From Escallonia rubra (taxonomy: Eukaryota > Streptophyta > Magnoliopsida > Escalloniales > Escalloniaceae), in the NCBI GenBank assembly GCA_033065855.1, contig JAVXUO010001102.1, positions 1 through 64,000 of the forward strand: a stretch of DNA of 64,000 nucleotides, given 5' to 3'. The notes beneath the pieces were generated by a model. That model saw only the letters and a program-made list of their open reading frames with translations. It was not told where the DNA came from and ran no database searches. Positions 1-11,815 of the stretch are shown here, one piece after another (positions within the stretch are counted from its first letter, which is position 1; the number at the start of each line of letters is the position of its first letter). The position numbers and the translations under genes are program-made.

Positions 1-3000
1 TAATTTGATAGATGCTGACATTGAAGATGCAAGTGTTGTCAACATACTTATGGCATCTATTCACGATTCTGACATGAAGTGCGAGGACTTTCGTAAAGGA
101 GGGAGGGCTCTTAATTATGTCGAGAAAGTCATAAAAGGTTCCAGATTTCCACCTGCAGAATCTGTTGAAGAGTGCTTTACCAACCTTTTGTTCCCCAATC
201 TCAGTGGCTTTAGACGCAAGGCTCGTTTTCTTGGCTATATGGTAAAGTGTCTCTTGCAGGCTTATACTGGCCGCCGAAAAGTTGATAACAAGGATGATTT
301 CAGAAACAAGAGGTTGGAGATGGCGGGTGAGCTGCTTGAGCGAGAGCTGAGAGTGCATATAAAACATGCTGAGAGGTGTATGGTGAAGGCTATGCAGAGA
401 GATCTTTACGGAGATCGTAATCTACAACCAATTGAACACTATTTAGATGCATCAATCATTACCAATGGTCTTTCCAGGGCGTTTTCTACTGGGGGATGGT
501 CACATTCCTACAAGAGAATGGAAAAGATCTCTGGTGTAGTGGCAACACTCAGGCGGACAAATCCTTTGCAGATGACGGCTGACATGAGGAAAACACGTCA
601 GCAGGTTCGATATACGGGCAAGGTTGGAGATGCTAGATACCCGTAAGTTTTCAATATTATGTTCATCTTAATTTGTCAGAAATGGATATAGCCTTGTGCC
701 TTCTTTTATACGTATTACCTTATGAAGCTTTTAAACCAACTAAATAGTCTAAATTGTTTGGTGCAATATGTATTCTTTTGTCGACTTCTTTCTATCTTTT
801 GTCTTCTTCCTAGGCACCAAATAATTAGGTTTGGTTGATCATACAGTGCGGGCCTTTATGCGTGTATGTCCTGACTAACTAGCAAGGTGCAGGCTTCTGT
901 GTTTTCCGAGGTTAATAATATCTCCCGCCCAGCCCCTCCCCCTCAAGGGTTGGGGTGGGACTGTCATGTTCTAACGATTCTGTAGTTACTGTAGCTATTC
1001 TAGCTTGGATTCCCTAGTTCTACAAATAAGACTGTAGACTTCTATCTTTTGAGTGCCATTGACCATGAAAGATTGTGATGCAGCGGAAAAGGGGAATAAA
1101 TCACACTCGAAGTCAACCTAAAATCGACTAATGTCTATTGAAATGATGGCTACATGACTTTATAGGAAATGCATAAACTCTAGCCCAAATACCCTAATAC
1201 CCTAATATGATTGATGAAATTCTATCTTACACCTAGTCAAACAAATGTCATGCCTAGAAAAAGTAATTCAGCATTGCAAAAGATTTATCAATCAAGCTGC
1301 TACTTCTGACTTTGCCATCTGCATCAGATTGTTCTGCATGCATGCAAGTATTCTGCCGTATCTGTGTTTGTAGTATATTTCTATCTCGCATAATCATTTG
1401 CTTTGGTTGGTACTTTATTCCAATTCTTCTTTTGCTCTGAATCCTCTCAAATATTCATAAGCTCTCTCTCTCTCTCTCCCCCTCCACCTCCCTCCCTCCC
1501 TCTCTCTCCCTCTCCCCCTCCTTCCCTCCCTCCCTCTTTCTTGGATTGTCTTTCTCATTCCATATCTCAAACTGGTCACAAATATTTATCTGCGTATACA
1601 TGGGCAGAGATTGTGTGGGGTGAAGCACCTGCACCCAAAAAAGAAAATGAAGAAAAACTAGAGAAGAAGAGAAATTACAAAGAGCAAGGAAGATTTCAAA
1701 ATCTGGTTTTGTACTAGGTATAAAGTTGTTATAAAAAATTTCAGTATTACGCATTACCATATGTTGATATGCACACTGATAAGAAAGTGTACAAATCATG
1801 TAACCTGATATGTATACATACAATCCTTATGGAGGTTGCTCATGTATTTTATTTGGTGTTTGGGAGGCTTGGATCAATGACATTCTCTGTTTTTGAATTA
1901 ATACAGACATCCTTCACACTGGGGAAAAATTTGTTTTATCTCTACCCCTGATGGGGAAAATTGTGGGCTCGTAAAAAATATGGCCAGCACGGGGATTGTC
2001 AGTATAAATGTTACGGAGCCTCTTCTTGACACATTACTGGAGTGTGGAATGGAGAGACTGGTAGATGATACTTCAACCCCACTTGGTAAAAAGGACAAAG
2101 TTTTTCTGGATGGGGATTGGGTCGGAGTATGTGAAGATGCTACTTTCTTTGTTTCAGAGTTAAGAAGCAGGCGACGTAGGAAGGAAGTGCCACCGCAGGT
2201 TCTCTCTTACTTTGGATTTTTGTTGATTGTCTTACATTTCTATTAGCTTATGGCTGAGGCAGACAGATGAAAACATGACAGTGGGAATTGTCTTTGTACT
2301 TCATCTTTATGTAAAACTTGTTGACATGGGGAAATGGGTTGCTTGAACTGCATCGTAAATGAGTATGATGTTAATTTTACGGTTTTATCATTATGGGTGG
2401 CTTAATTTACCAATGGAGCCTGTAGGAGGATTATGAGTGACAACTAGCCAAACTTAAGGAGCATCATCTTGCATTATGATCAACATACTGTTTTTCCCTC
2501 CATCAAAACTTAAGTTAGCTTATAAAATATCTGGCATCTTCTTGGGGATGCTTGCGTCGTTGAGGGCTCATACAACTCATTCTTTCATAGCTCCATGATA
2601 ATGTACTGCCATTACTCTCACTATACTTAGGGGCAATGTTCCTTTTCTCTTTAATATGACACTCTTTTGCTACCAACAATCACACAATGTGTCTATAGAA
2701 CTGGTCTTCTTTGGCTAACAAATTTCTTCTGGTATCCCCCCAAGGCTGTCTGTATCATTCTTTAATGTTGCCTCCAAACTTTTGACATGGAAAAGTGCTT
2801 TTTTTGGCCTTTCTTTTGTAATGTTGCTGCAGGGACTGGTTAAACACTTTTTAGTTGCTTGAGTGGTTCTCTACTTGGTAAAGATTGCAGTGTAGCCTGT
2901 GAACTGACATAAGCATGATGATTTGACACGAGTGTGGGGTGGAGTCACATGTGTGGGGGAGATTGTTGAGGTGCACGTGTGGAGTTATGTTTGTCCCTCA

Positions 3001-5139
3001 GCGAGTAAGTATGAAAGGGAACTTGGGCATATGTTCGTGGATGGACCAAGTACTGTTGGCTTATGCTTTTAGGTCTTGTTGGGCTCATCTTTTATATGTG
3101 GGCCTTTATGGTGCACACCTGGCTTCCCCGTTGTCTCCCTAACACGATGCATGCTAAATTATTAGTTGAAATTGAATATGCTCTTTGCTATTTCGGATGC
3201 CTCATAAATGGTGTAGATACCATCACTATACGTATTAATTCATTCACAAGGACTTCACGACATCTGTGAGGCCTCGTTCTTCTGCTTAACATATGCCCTG
3301 GCAGGAACCTTGCAGCCAATTTACTTGGTGCATTGTTCACTTGTCATGCATGGCCAGAGTTCTTGCTGGACGGGGTGGCCCAAGTGGGACCAGCTTGAGG
3401 GTGGTGTGTGAGCTCGGACCCGCTGCTCTGGCATGGCATACATTTATGAGCATAAATTGTGCCTTTCTTGACAGCTTTACTTTTTGAAAAATCAGATCCT
3501 TGTGTCCTGCAATGTTTGAATCTGTAAAAGAACAGTCTTGCTTTCTACTCGTAATTGCTGTACACATCATCCATCTCTTTCCTCATTTTGATATATATTC
3601 ATTTTATCACCTTCCCTGGCACCTGCGAAAAGCATTGTTGCTCAGTTTATTGATTTTCTCTTCCTGGTTGTATGTAAAAGCTAGCTGGCTGTTAATTTGA
3701 GGTTATGCCAAAGCACATGTGGCTTTTGCCAAAGCAATGTGCAGTTACGGAAACAAGTTTTACAATCATTCCAAAGCATGCATTGTTTTGGCCTTAGTTG
3801 CACAAAGCGGTGGCGGGGACAGCGCGGGGGCGAGGTAGCATAAGCACCTGGAAGAATCTAAGGATGGGAGCGGCTTGAAAAAATAAACGCGTAAAGAGTA
3901 TTACCATCTCTTTAATATATCTTACGCTTAATGTGGTGTACCCACTTTTTTCCTTGAAAATAGTGAATTGTTGCTTTGCACTCGTCACATCAAGTGGCTA
4001 CTAGCTACTTGCCATTGAAAATAACAAAGGTAAAAGTAGGTTTGCTGCTATTGTTCACTTCTCCCATCTAATATTTTTACACATGGGGCCACAAATGAAT
4101 TGAGGGGGAGGGAGGGAGGAAGGGAGAGAGGGCACAATGATTGACAAGCTCTGTTCTCTTGATGAGGGTAGTGAACAACAAGGAAGGAGGCTTTAAGGAC
4201 TTGAAGGAAGAGGGAAACAAAGAACTGAGTCGAAAAGGGCTTAATTTTCAGGTACTCTCTCACTTGTTCCATGCATCTCTGTCTAGCTGACGGGATCGAG
4301 TTCTCATGTTCGCTTTGGACGCGATCCCGTGGAGCTCCTAACTTGGGATCGCAAAAGCGAGTTTCTGATAGAGAAGCATCGCCATTTGAGGAGCTTCCTG
4401 CTACGAAGGTTTTGCTTTGGCAACGAGGCTAGCCTATATTTTGTTCGTTTATGTTTTACATCAATGAAAGCTGAAGTCAGACTTTTAAGCTTATTATATC
4501 TGCCATAAGCGCTTACAATACCGAACTTTAAATGTTCAGAATTCTCATTCACCCCTCCAAACTTTGATCTTAGTGTATGATCATATCTGCTAAAGCTCCC
4601 AAATTCTCTTATGGTGAAAGTTGTCTGCCTAGTAATAACATTTAGTGGGAATAAGCTTTGATGGGATTGTCAATACAGTGGGTTTCACAGGTTAATCATC
4701 GGCTCTATGTCGGAGAGTGAAGTTCTTTCCGAGCTTGGTATGTGTGTGATTAACTATTCATTTTGCACTAGTTTAACATTCTAAACTCTGGAAACTTCTA
4801 TTCTGCCCCTAATTCTTGTCTTCCACACGAAAAAGTGCTTCTTCCTAGTGCACTAATTACCAAAAAACACAAATAGTCAATCAACTGCCTGCCGATCTCA
4901 TGTGGCAGTCTCCGAATTTTTTTGTTGCATGACTGATGAGATGTTCTAGATGTCCTTTTCCTCTGCTTTTTCAGTCTCAAATGTGAAGGCAGTAACTATT
5001 GCTCAGCATAAAGTACTAGTTACCTTTCCATGGTTTTTGGTTAAGTAGTACTCACTTTTAGAGGTTCCACCTTTTAGTACTGAAAAGTCTGTCATTGTCC
5101 TTTGACTCCAAGGGACTGAAAGTTTTTGGTGTACATCAG

Positions 5140-5191
<52 letters not shown>

Positions 5192-7475
5192 GTCCACGCG
5201 CCGGCACACACACACACACACTCTTTTTGAGGTTTCAAGGGACTAAAAGTTTTTGGTGTACATCAGAATCTCTCTCGATTGAAGTTAAACTGTCGTCTGA
5301 ACCTTTATATTGATGTTTGTTTTGCAGGTGGAAATTAAGAGGGACGAGAAGAATGGCGAAGTACGCATATTTTGTGATGCTGGAAGGATATTGCGCCCAC
5401 TTTTGGTCCTTGAGAATCTAAATAAAGTTAAAGCTTTGAAGGGGGGAGACTACTCCTTTCAGTCTCTTTTAGATAATGGAGTAATTGAGCTTATTGGATC
5501 CGAAGAGGAAGAAGATTGTCGAACTGCTTGGGGAATTAAGTACCTCTTAATGGAAAATGAAGGGAACCCGCCGATAAAGTACACACATTGTGAACTTGAT
5601 ATGTCGTTTTTATTAGGTTTAAGCTGTGGAATCATCCCTTTTGCAAATCATGATCATGCCAGAAGGGTCCTCTACCAGTCTGAGAAGCATTCTCAACAGG
5701 CTATAGGCTTTTCAACTACAAACCCAAATATTAGAGTGGACACTCTTACTCACCAGTTATATTATCCCCAGAGGCCGCTTTTCCGGACAATGCTGTCTGA
5801 GTGTCTTGGAAAACCTGGATATCCTCGTGCTCGAAATGGAATGCTGCCGAGGCCCGAGTACTATAATGGCCAGTGTGCTATTGTGGCAGTCAACGTTCAC
5901 CTTGGCTACAACCAAGAGGATTCCTTGGTGATGAATCGTAGTTCACTAGAGCGGGGTATGTTTCGATCGGAGCACATTAGAAGCTATAAGGCTGATGTTG
6001 AAAACAAGGAAGCGTTGGGGAAGAAGGCAAAGTTCGAGGACGCTGTGAATTTCGGAAAGATCCAAAGTAAAATTGGACGTGTTGACAGCCTGGATGATGA
6101 TGGTTTTCCATTCATTGGTGCAAACCTACAGACTGGTGATATTGTTATTGGAAAATACGCAGAATCAGGGGTAGATCAGAGTATAAAATTGAAGCACACT
6201 GAAAGAGGCATGGTTCAGAAAGTTGTACTTTCTGCAAATGATGATGGAAAAAACTTTGCTGTTGTATCTCTGAGACAGGTAATTTTGCCCAGATTACTAA
6301 ACTTTTCATCCTTCACGCACTTCTAAGAACAAATAGATGTAGAATCATGTACTCCCTAAATATGTAAATTGTGTGTTTCGGATGTGAGATGAAGGAAAAT
6401 CAAGAATGCAGCTGAATGTAGGTATTTCATTCTAGATGTAGATGAGGATGGATGATAGATGTGATGAAATATATAGGTCTTGCCTAATTTTACCAAATCT
6501 TTTTGTATTATTGTTTAATATGCCTTCTATCGGTTACTCCTGGTTTAGGTTCGTTCTCCATGTCTTGGGGACAAGTTTTCAAGCATGCACGGCCAGAAAG
6601 GTGTTCTGGGTTTTTTGGAGTCCCAGGAGAACTTCCCTTTTACAGCACAAGGAATAGTTCCAGATATTGTTATAAACCCCCATGCTTTTCCTTCACGGCA
6701 AACCCCTGGTCAACTGCTAGAGGCTGCACTGGGTAAGGGGATTGCTCTTGGAGGTGCACAAAAATATGCGACACCTTTTTCCACTCTATCTGTTGATGCC
6801 ATAACAGACCAGCTTCACAGGTGACAATGCTATTCTAAGATCATTTTGTTACCACCATTGCTGTGTATACAATGATTCATAGCTTCTTAGAGTATGGTGA
6901 TCTTGTTGGTCCATCGCGGGTTTTGTTTATTATTGTTCAGACTGATTCGGACTCTTATGCATATGATTGGCAGGTCTGGATTTTCCAGATGGGGAAATGA
7001 GAGAGTTTATAATGGTCGAACAGGCGAAATGATCCGTTCACTCGTCTTCATGGGCCCAACTTGCTACCAGCGCCTGATTCATATGGCCGAAGACAAGGTG
7101 AAGTTTCGCAACACTGGGCCTGTCCATCCTCTCACCCGTCAGCCTGTGGCAGACCGGAAGAGATTTGGTGGGATCAAATTCGGAGAGATGGAGCGGGATT
7201 GCCTAATAGCACATGGTGCTGCAGCCAATCTGCACGAACGTCTCTTTACACTCAGCGATTCGTCCCAGATGCACATATGTCGCAGGTGCAAACACACTGC
7301 AAATGTTATCCAACGCTCGGTGCCGGGAGGGCGTAAGGTTCGGGGTCCCTACTGCCGTTTCTGCGAGTCCGTCGAACACATTGTTAGGGTTAATGTGCCT
7401 TATGGAGCCAAATTACTTTGCCAGGAGCTATTTAGCATGGGCATATCTCTGAAGTTTGAGACGGAGCTTTGTTGA
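1..7475 (+). CDS. NRPD2: Second-largest subunit of RNA polymerase IV/V (3' five exons; 5' end outside window)
   Basis: Catalytic second subunit shared by nuclear RNA polymerases IV and V, which make siRNA precursors and scaffold RNAs for RNA-directed DNA methylation. Exons read from frame and splice sites: 1-642, 1907-2198, 5328-6278, 6549-6820, 6974-7475 (TGA). All introns are GT-AG, and together they encode 885 residues; about 290 N-terminal residues of a roughly 1170-residue family member are missing. In order one sees the lobe and fork region (LDASIITNGLSRAFSTGGW; GDARYPHPSHWGK; STPDGENCGLVKN), the external domains, the hybrid-binding domain (GYNQEDSLVMNRSS; HGQKGVLGF), and the clamp with a C-terminal zinc site (CRRC and CRFC pairs). 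The ending SMGISLKFETELC and the HYLDASIITNGLSRAF block fit NRPD2/NRPE2 better than the Pol II subunit NRPB2, by recalled family features. The 3.1-kb intron 2199-5327 holds a dispersed repeat and a CT/CA microsatellite. No frameshift is seen, so the gene looks functional. Confidence 0.93.
1460..1545. repeat. CT-rich low-complexity tract in NRPD2 intron
   Basis: Polypyrimidine tract made of CT and CCCT runs inside the intron 643-1906. It opens a spurious frame on each strand. No other feature is recognised in this 1.26-kb intron. Confidence 0.8.
2953..3300 (+). repeat. Possible LTR-retroelement relic in NRPD2 intron
   Basis: A purine-rich stretch (gtgggggagat, 2953-2963) is directly followed by TGTTGAGGTGCACG at 2964. 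This looks like a polypurine tract abutting a 3' LTR that starts with TG. The right boundary is not clear and no target duplication was found. The rest of the intron between 2199 and 3790 shows no other feature. Confidence 0.3.
3790..4400. repeat. Dispersed repeat, copy 1 (NRPD2 intron)
   Basis: About 610 bp that recurs in the same orientation at 42340-42735, in intron 1 of the formin gene. Shared blocks include ttagttgcacaaagcg at the left, aaggaggctttaaggacttg in the middle, and cctaacttgggatcgcaaaa near the right end. Copy 1 has about 200 bp in the middle that copy 2 lacks. There is no coding capacity, clear inverted repeat or target duplication. The class is unknown. Confidence 0.75.
5106..5276. 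repeat. CT/CA compound microsatellite flanked by a ~42-bp direct repeat
   Basis: A (CT)n-(CA)n tract at about 5143-5222 lies between two copies of a roughly 42-bp segment containing aagtttttggtgtacatcag (5106-5147 and 5234-5276). The pair sits 50 bp upstream of the acceptor of the third NRPD2 exon in this window. Confidence 0.8.
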
Positions 7476-7570
7476 GCCCCTCATAACACTGTGTCGACTT
7501 TTGGGGACTCTTGCTTGTTTATATGTATGGACAGGGTTTGTTTAGTTTGATGGGGTAGAACCTCGCATGG

Positions 7571-9240
7571 TTTTTTTTTTGGGTAATAAGAGAATTGCAT
7601 TGATAAAAGAAAATGATAAAGTTTGGCAAGATAATAACGGCCTTATGGCCTTACAACTTATAAAGTGTATGGTAGATGCATAAAAGAGTTACCGTCATTA
7701 ATAACAAAAGAACAACAATACTATATCCCACCGTAGATTCCATCATATATCAAAAAACCTTAGCTGCGTAAAATGTCAAGCACCCAATCTTGGTTGATCT
7801 AAAGATTTTACTTTCTTCAGGAGAGGTGAGGCTGTCCTGTCAATATTGTAATGATGGAATTGGGTCATTATATGACAAAAGTCATGGATAATACGTATTA
7901 CTGTATTAAATATATCTTCAGATCCCGACATCTGCTGCAAGAGAAAGGTAGATGTAGTCAGTATATGAATATGAAAGAATTTTTGTTTTAAAGCTTTGTA
8001 GAAGTAAGTAGCAGGCAATGAGATAAAACAGTATAGATATCTCAAGAGTCTGTGGAAAAGGCTGCAGATACACAACATATGTTATTGGTATAGCACGTTA
8101 AGCCGATCCTTGCCAGCAAACATTGAGAGACAAAGCATGCATGTATGACCACGATAGTCTGAATTGGGTCCTTGCAGGGACAAGGTGATTGGCTTATATG
8201 AATAGAGGTTGGCCCCGGAGGTGAAAAAGAAGTTATGGCCAAATTATCCGCCGAGTAGTTAGGCTGTGGTAAATTTTTGGGTGAGTTCGGTAGTTTATGA
8301 GAGTATTGAGATGTAGTGTTAGTAAGGTGGAGGATTTAGCATATTACCGCCATGGGAGATAGAGGAATTTGCCTAAAAACAAAATTGTTTCGATGGTTCC
8401 AAATAGACCAAATTGTAGCAAAAAAGTATGGGACGGTGCGCCAATCGCGTGGGGACGAAGATATAGGTGCGATCCAAGCAATTAGTCATTCTTTGAAAGT
8501 GCTCTCAACATCGTCTACCCGAACGCCAAGTGGTATTCCAAACCAAATCGGTTTGACCATTGGTCATGAGAGGTACGTATGGTGCGTGTCTTCAGGAAGA
8601 AGGTTACAAAGAGGACACAGATTATGAGGAATGATACGACGCTTATAGAGGTTTGAAGATAGAGGAAATCGGTCTCATAAAATTTGCCAGGTCAGAAAGT
8701 GAAATTTAAGTGGCATGTTGAGCATCCAAAGTTTCCTCCAAATGTCATTGGCGTATAGAAACGACCGAGAAGGAGTATTTGTGAGAAGATTGAGGCTGCA
8801 GGCATGACGGTTACATAACATTTTGTAAGCCGATGCAACGGTAAAATTTCCATCCTGGGTAAGCCCCCCAAACTTGTTGATCATCAAAGTCATGTTTCGC
8901 AACATGAATAGCCTTAATTCTTTGGCCAACTTCAAGCGAAAACATGATGTCAATCTTTCGACGATCCTAAGCGCCATTGTGAATAAGGTCACTAACAAGT
9001 CGACAATACTGATCACTTGCCATAGGATTGATAGCAGTGACCCTAGGCCAGGAAGGCACCCAACTGTTAGTCCATATATTAATCTTACTGCCATTCCCCA
9101 CTTGCTAGGGTAGCCCCTCAGTGAGAGTCTTTCGTCCAAGTAGAATGCCATGCCAGGCTCATGAGAAATTAACCATAGCAGGTGAGGTGAGGAAATCTTT
9201 TCTCCAAGCTTTTTGACAAAAATATTTTCTCCAAGGCAAA
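7571..9240 (-). pseudogene. LINE retrotransposon, 3' part (zinc-binding RT region and A-tail)
   Basis: Read on the minus strand, this ends with tatcaatgcaattctcttat followed by an A run (plus-strand T run at 7571-7580), a usual plant LINE 3' end. Upstream, 8675-9151 encodes a decayed zf-RVT-type region: GCLPGLGSLLSILW, then FGGLTQDGNFTVASAYKML, ANDIWRKLWMLNMPLKFHFLTW. The matching upstream RT part lies at 11405-11815, beyond an LTR that sits between them. Roughly 200 residues expected between the two parts are missing, so a deletion accompanied or preceded the LTR insertion. Stops and frameshifts show that it is dead. Confidence 0.75.
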
Positions 9241-11404
9241 AGCAGGTAAATAGCCAAAATAGTTCATAGCTGATAAACAGAGCTTATCAAAAGTAAATAA
9301 CATATATGCTTTTATAGAAACACTAGTTGAATTAGCAGGTCACTTACAGAGCCGCTAATCGAATCTAGAAGTTTTTCTCTTAATCTGATCTCAGTTGCCT
9401 TCTACCGTATCTGAATAATTGAATAAGCAATAAATCAATTCCAGACACTCAACAATGTGTTTTCACTCAGTTCGCCACTGATGTGAAAATTACCAAAACA
9501 CCCCAAGACTTGGTAAAATTACCCAAACACCCCTTTTCATATAAAAAAACACCAAAACATCATTCTCGTAAGTAAAATCATCAAAATATCCTTGTCATAT
9601 GTGAACTTATGCAAAAATATATTTTATACGTAAAATTACCAAAATACCCCTCCAGGTGGTAAATTACCAAAATACCTCCAGGGGTTCCCGGCATCGAAAA
9701 AATCTCAAAACACTATTTTAAGCATCCCGAAGTCATTTTTGGGCTACAAAGTATTTTAAAAAAATTTCGTTCGAAAATCCCAAACCGGTGTTCAGACTGA
9801 GTGCTCAAAAGCCAGTTTAGCTAAAAATACCTACGGCCTCAGAATGGCACGAAATTTTAAAAAATGAAATATCTCAATAAATTAAAGTTTTCATAAAATT
9901 TTCAGTTTAAAGTAGCTTGGTTTGCTATGCTAAATAATTCGATAATTCTTCTACTCGGTACACTAATCTAGCATCCTTCGCGGACACCGAAAATTCCCAA
10001 ACATTTTCAGAGCATACATCTCATAAAACTAATAGGGGTAACTTTACATTAATTGGTCAAAATCAGCCCAGAAATGACCTTCAAAAATCGCTTAGTAAAC
10101 TGTTATAATACGCGATATCCGCTCGAACGTTACACAACCAACAACCCTAAAAATAGCAAACGATATTAAAAACCCTCAAAACTTTAGAAAACGGACTATA
10201 TTAGCTACATAAGATTACTGTAAAAGTTTTACAATTTAATAACATAAGTTACTATTTTAAAGTACACCAAAATCCCTTGGTTAGACAAAATCATTTGGCG
10301 TGCTTCGCAAACTCAGAAAACCCTCAGAAAATTCCACATTATAGGTCTCGTAAAAATAATAGGAGTTACTATTTTGTACTTCGTCCAAATAAATTTCTAA
10401 ACTTTTTTTTACAAATTAGGAAGGAAACTGCTCGAATAGTAAAAGGTTTTAGCGACACTTTGGAGTTCACTCCCAGCTTCTTCTTCCTCTCGGCAGCCCT
10501 GTTTTCCCTGTTATAAACACATACATAACCTACTTACAGTCACACAACCACACTACTACCCACCTAAACACACACTAAAACACCTACACCCACACTAATA
10601 CACCTACAACACACACATATATACACCTTATATTCAGACCCAATTACACACATATACACCACATCCGAAAATCCACGAACCAAAACACACACCCCCGTAC
10701 ACTCAGTATACCCACACACACTAAAACACACAAACTAAGCCCACAACAACCACTAAATTCAACTATACACACTAAAATTATACAACTAAAATAAAGAGGG
10801 AAAGATTACCTTTCAAAAATTTCTCCTCTTCTTCTTTCCTCTCTCTTTCCACTGCCTCTCTCTCCTTCTCCTTTCTTTCTTTCCTTTCCTCTTCTTCTTT
10901 TCTTTTCCTTTCTTTCTTCCTCTTCTCTTTTCTTCCCCTTTTCTTCTCTCTTGCCCGAAATTCCCCCTGTTTTGGCATATCCATGCCTGAAACAATTGGG
11001 TTAGTCACCTCAAGCAAGAAGAGGCAACCATGCTGAGACACAACTTACACATGCACTATATTTTTAAAATTTGCCAATTAAACCCCCACACTTGTGTAAT
11101 TACACTTAAGCCCCAAATTTATTTTAATCTCTATTAATTTAAATAGTTGTCACTGAAAATATATGCTATCACTCAATTTATTATTTTTCATCACTAACAA
11201 AAAAATATAATTTACATTTATGCCCCCAAAATTTCCATAATTACAAAATGGCCTCAAAAGTTTTCAAAATTACATTTTGACCCCACAACCATTTTAAACT
11301 TTCATATGCTACTAATACCTGAGTATTGCTCAAGATTATCACCCGTTTATTTTTCTGATCACAGATAATTATTTTAAACAGTTCAAAAAGTGCGGGATGT
11401 TACA
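9241..11404 (-). mobile_element. Gypsy-type LTR lying inside the LINE
   Basis: Its right end is gggatgttaca at 11394-11404, directly abutting LINE coding sequence. The order of blocks matches the LTRs at 24999-28584 and 28687-31461: a repeated 'gaaaattaccaaaacaccc' segment (9485-9690), a 'ttggtttgctatgctaaataattc' type block (split here for length; about 9917-9940), a CA-rich stretch (10510-10780), and a purine-rich minus-strand frame with donor-like GTAATC at about 10804-10809. The left boundary is unclear and placed only approximately. Orientation is inferred from the related element with pol on the minus strand. Confidence 0.55.
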
Positions 11405-11815
11405 CAAAGTGATTGAGGATTTTGTCAAGTTGATTTGCTGACTCGATTCCTCACAGTAGCTTTTTAAGATAGTCTTGATAAAAGAAATAGATTGAACGTT
11501 GATCTTTGTAAATATCATTGCATCATCTGCAAAAAAGAGGTGATTGATCGAGGGGCTTTGTATCTCAGCCTTGATACCTGGTACCAGTTTCAGAGCTTGT
11601 GCACGGACTAGAGCAGCTAAAAGTGCTTCGGCGCAAAGAATAAAAAGATAGGGAGATATAGGATCCCCTTGTCTGAGATGACATTTTGGTTGAAACCGTT
11701 GTGAGGGTGAGCCATCAACAAGGATTTCATATGAGACCATAGAAGCACAAAACTAAATGAGATGGATGTTAAATCTATGTTCCATCAGACTGGCTCCTTT
11801 TATCACTTTTAGCTT
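11405..11815 (-). pseudogene. LINE reverse transcriptase fragment
   Basis: The minus strand encodes the core of a plant LINE reverse transcriptase: VSYEILVDGSPSQRF, then LRQGDPISPYLFILCAEALL, then the catalytic FFADDAMIF box (at about 11515-11535). An in-frame stop lies upstream near 11755, and the reading frame ends where the LTR terminus begins at 11404. It is the upstream partner of the LINE fragment at 7571-9240. The fragment is truncated on its 5' side near 11815. Confidence 0.85.

Noticed and set aside
1403..1823. Overlapping frames of 104 and 122 codons on opposite strands
   Set aside because: They are generated by a CT/GA-rich tract inside the NRPD2 intron; composition only.
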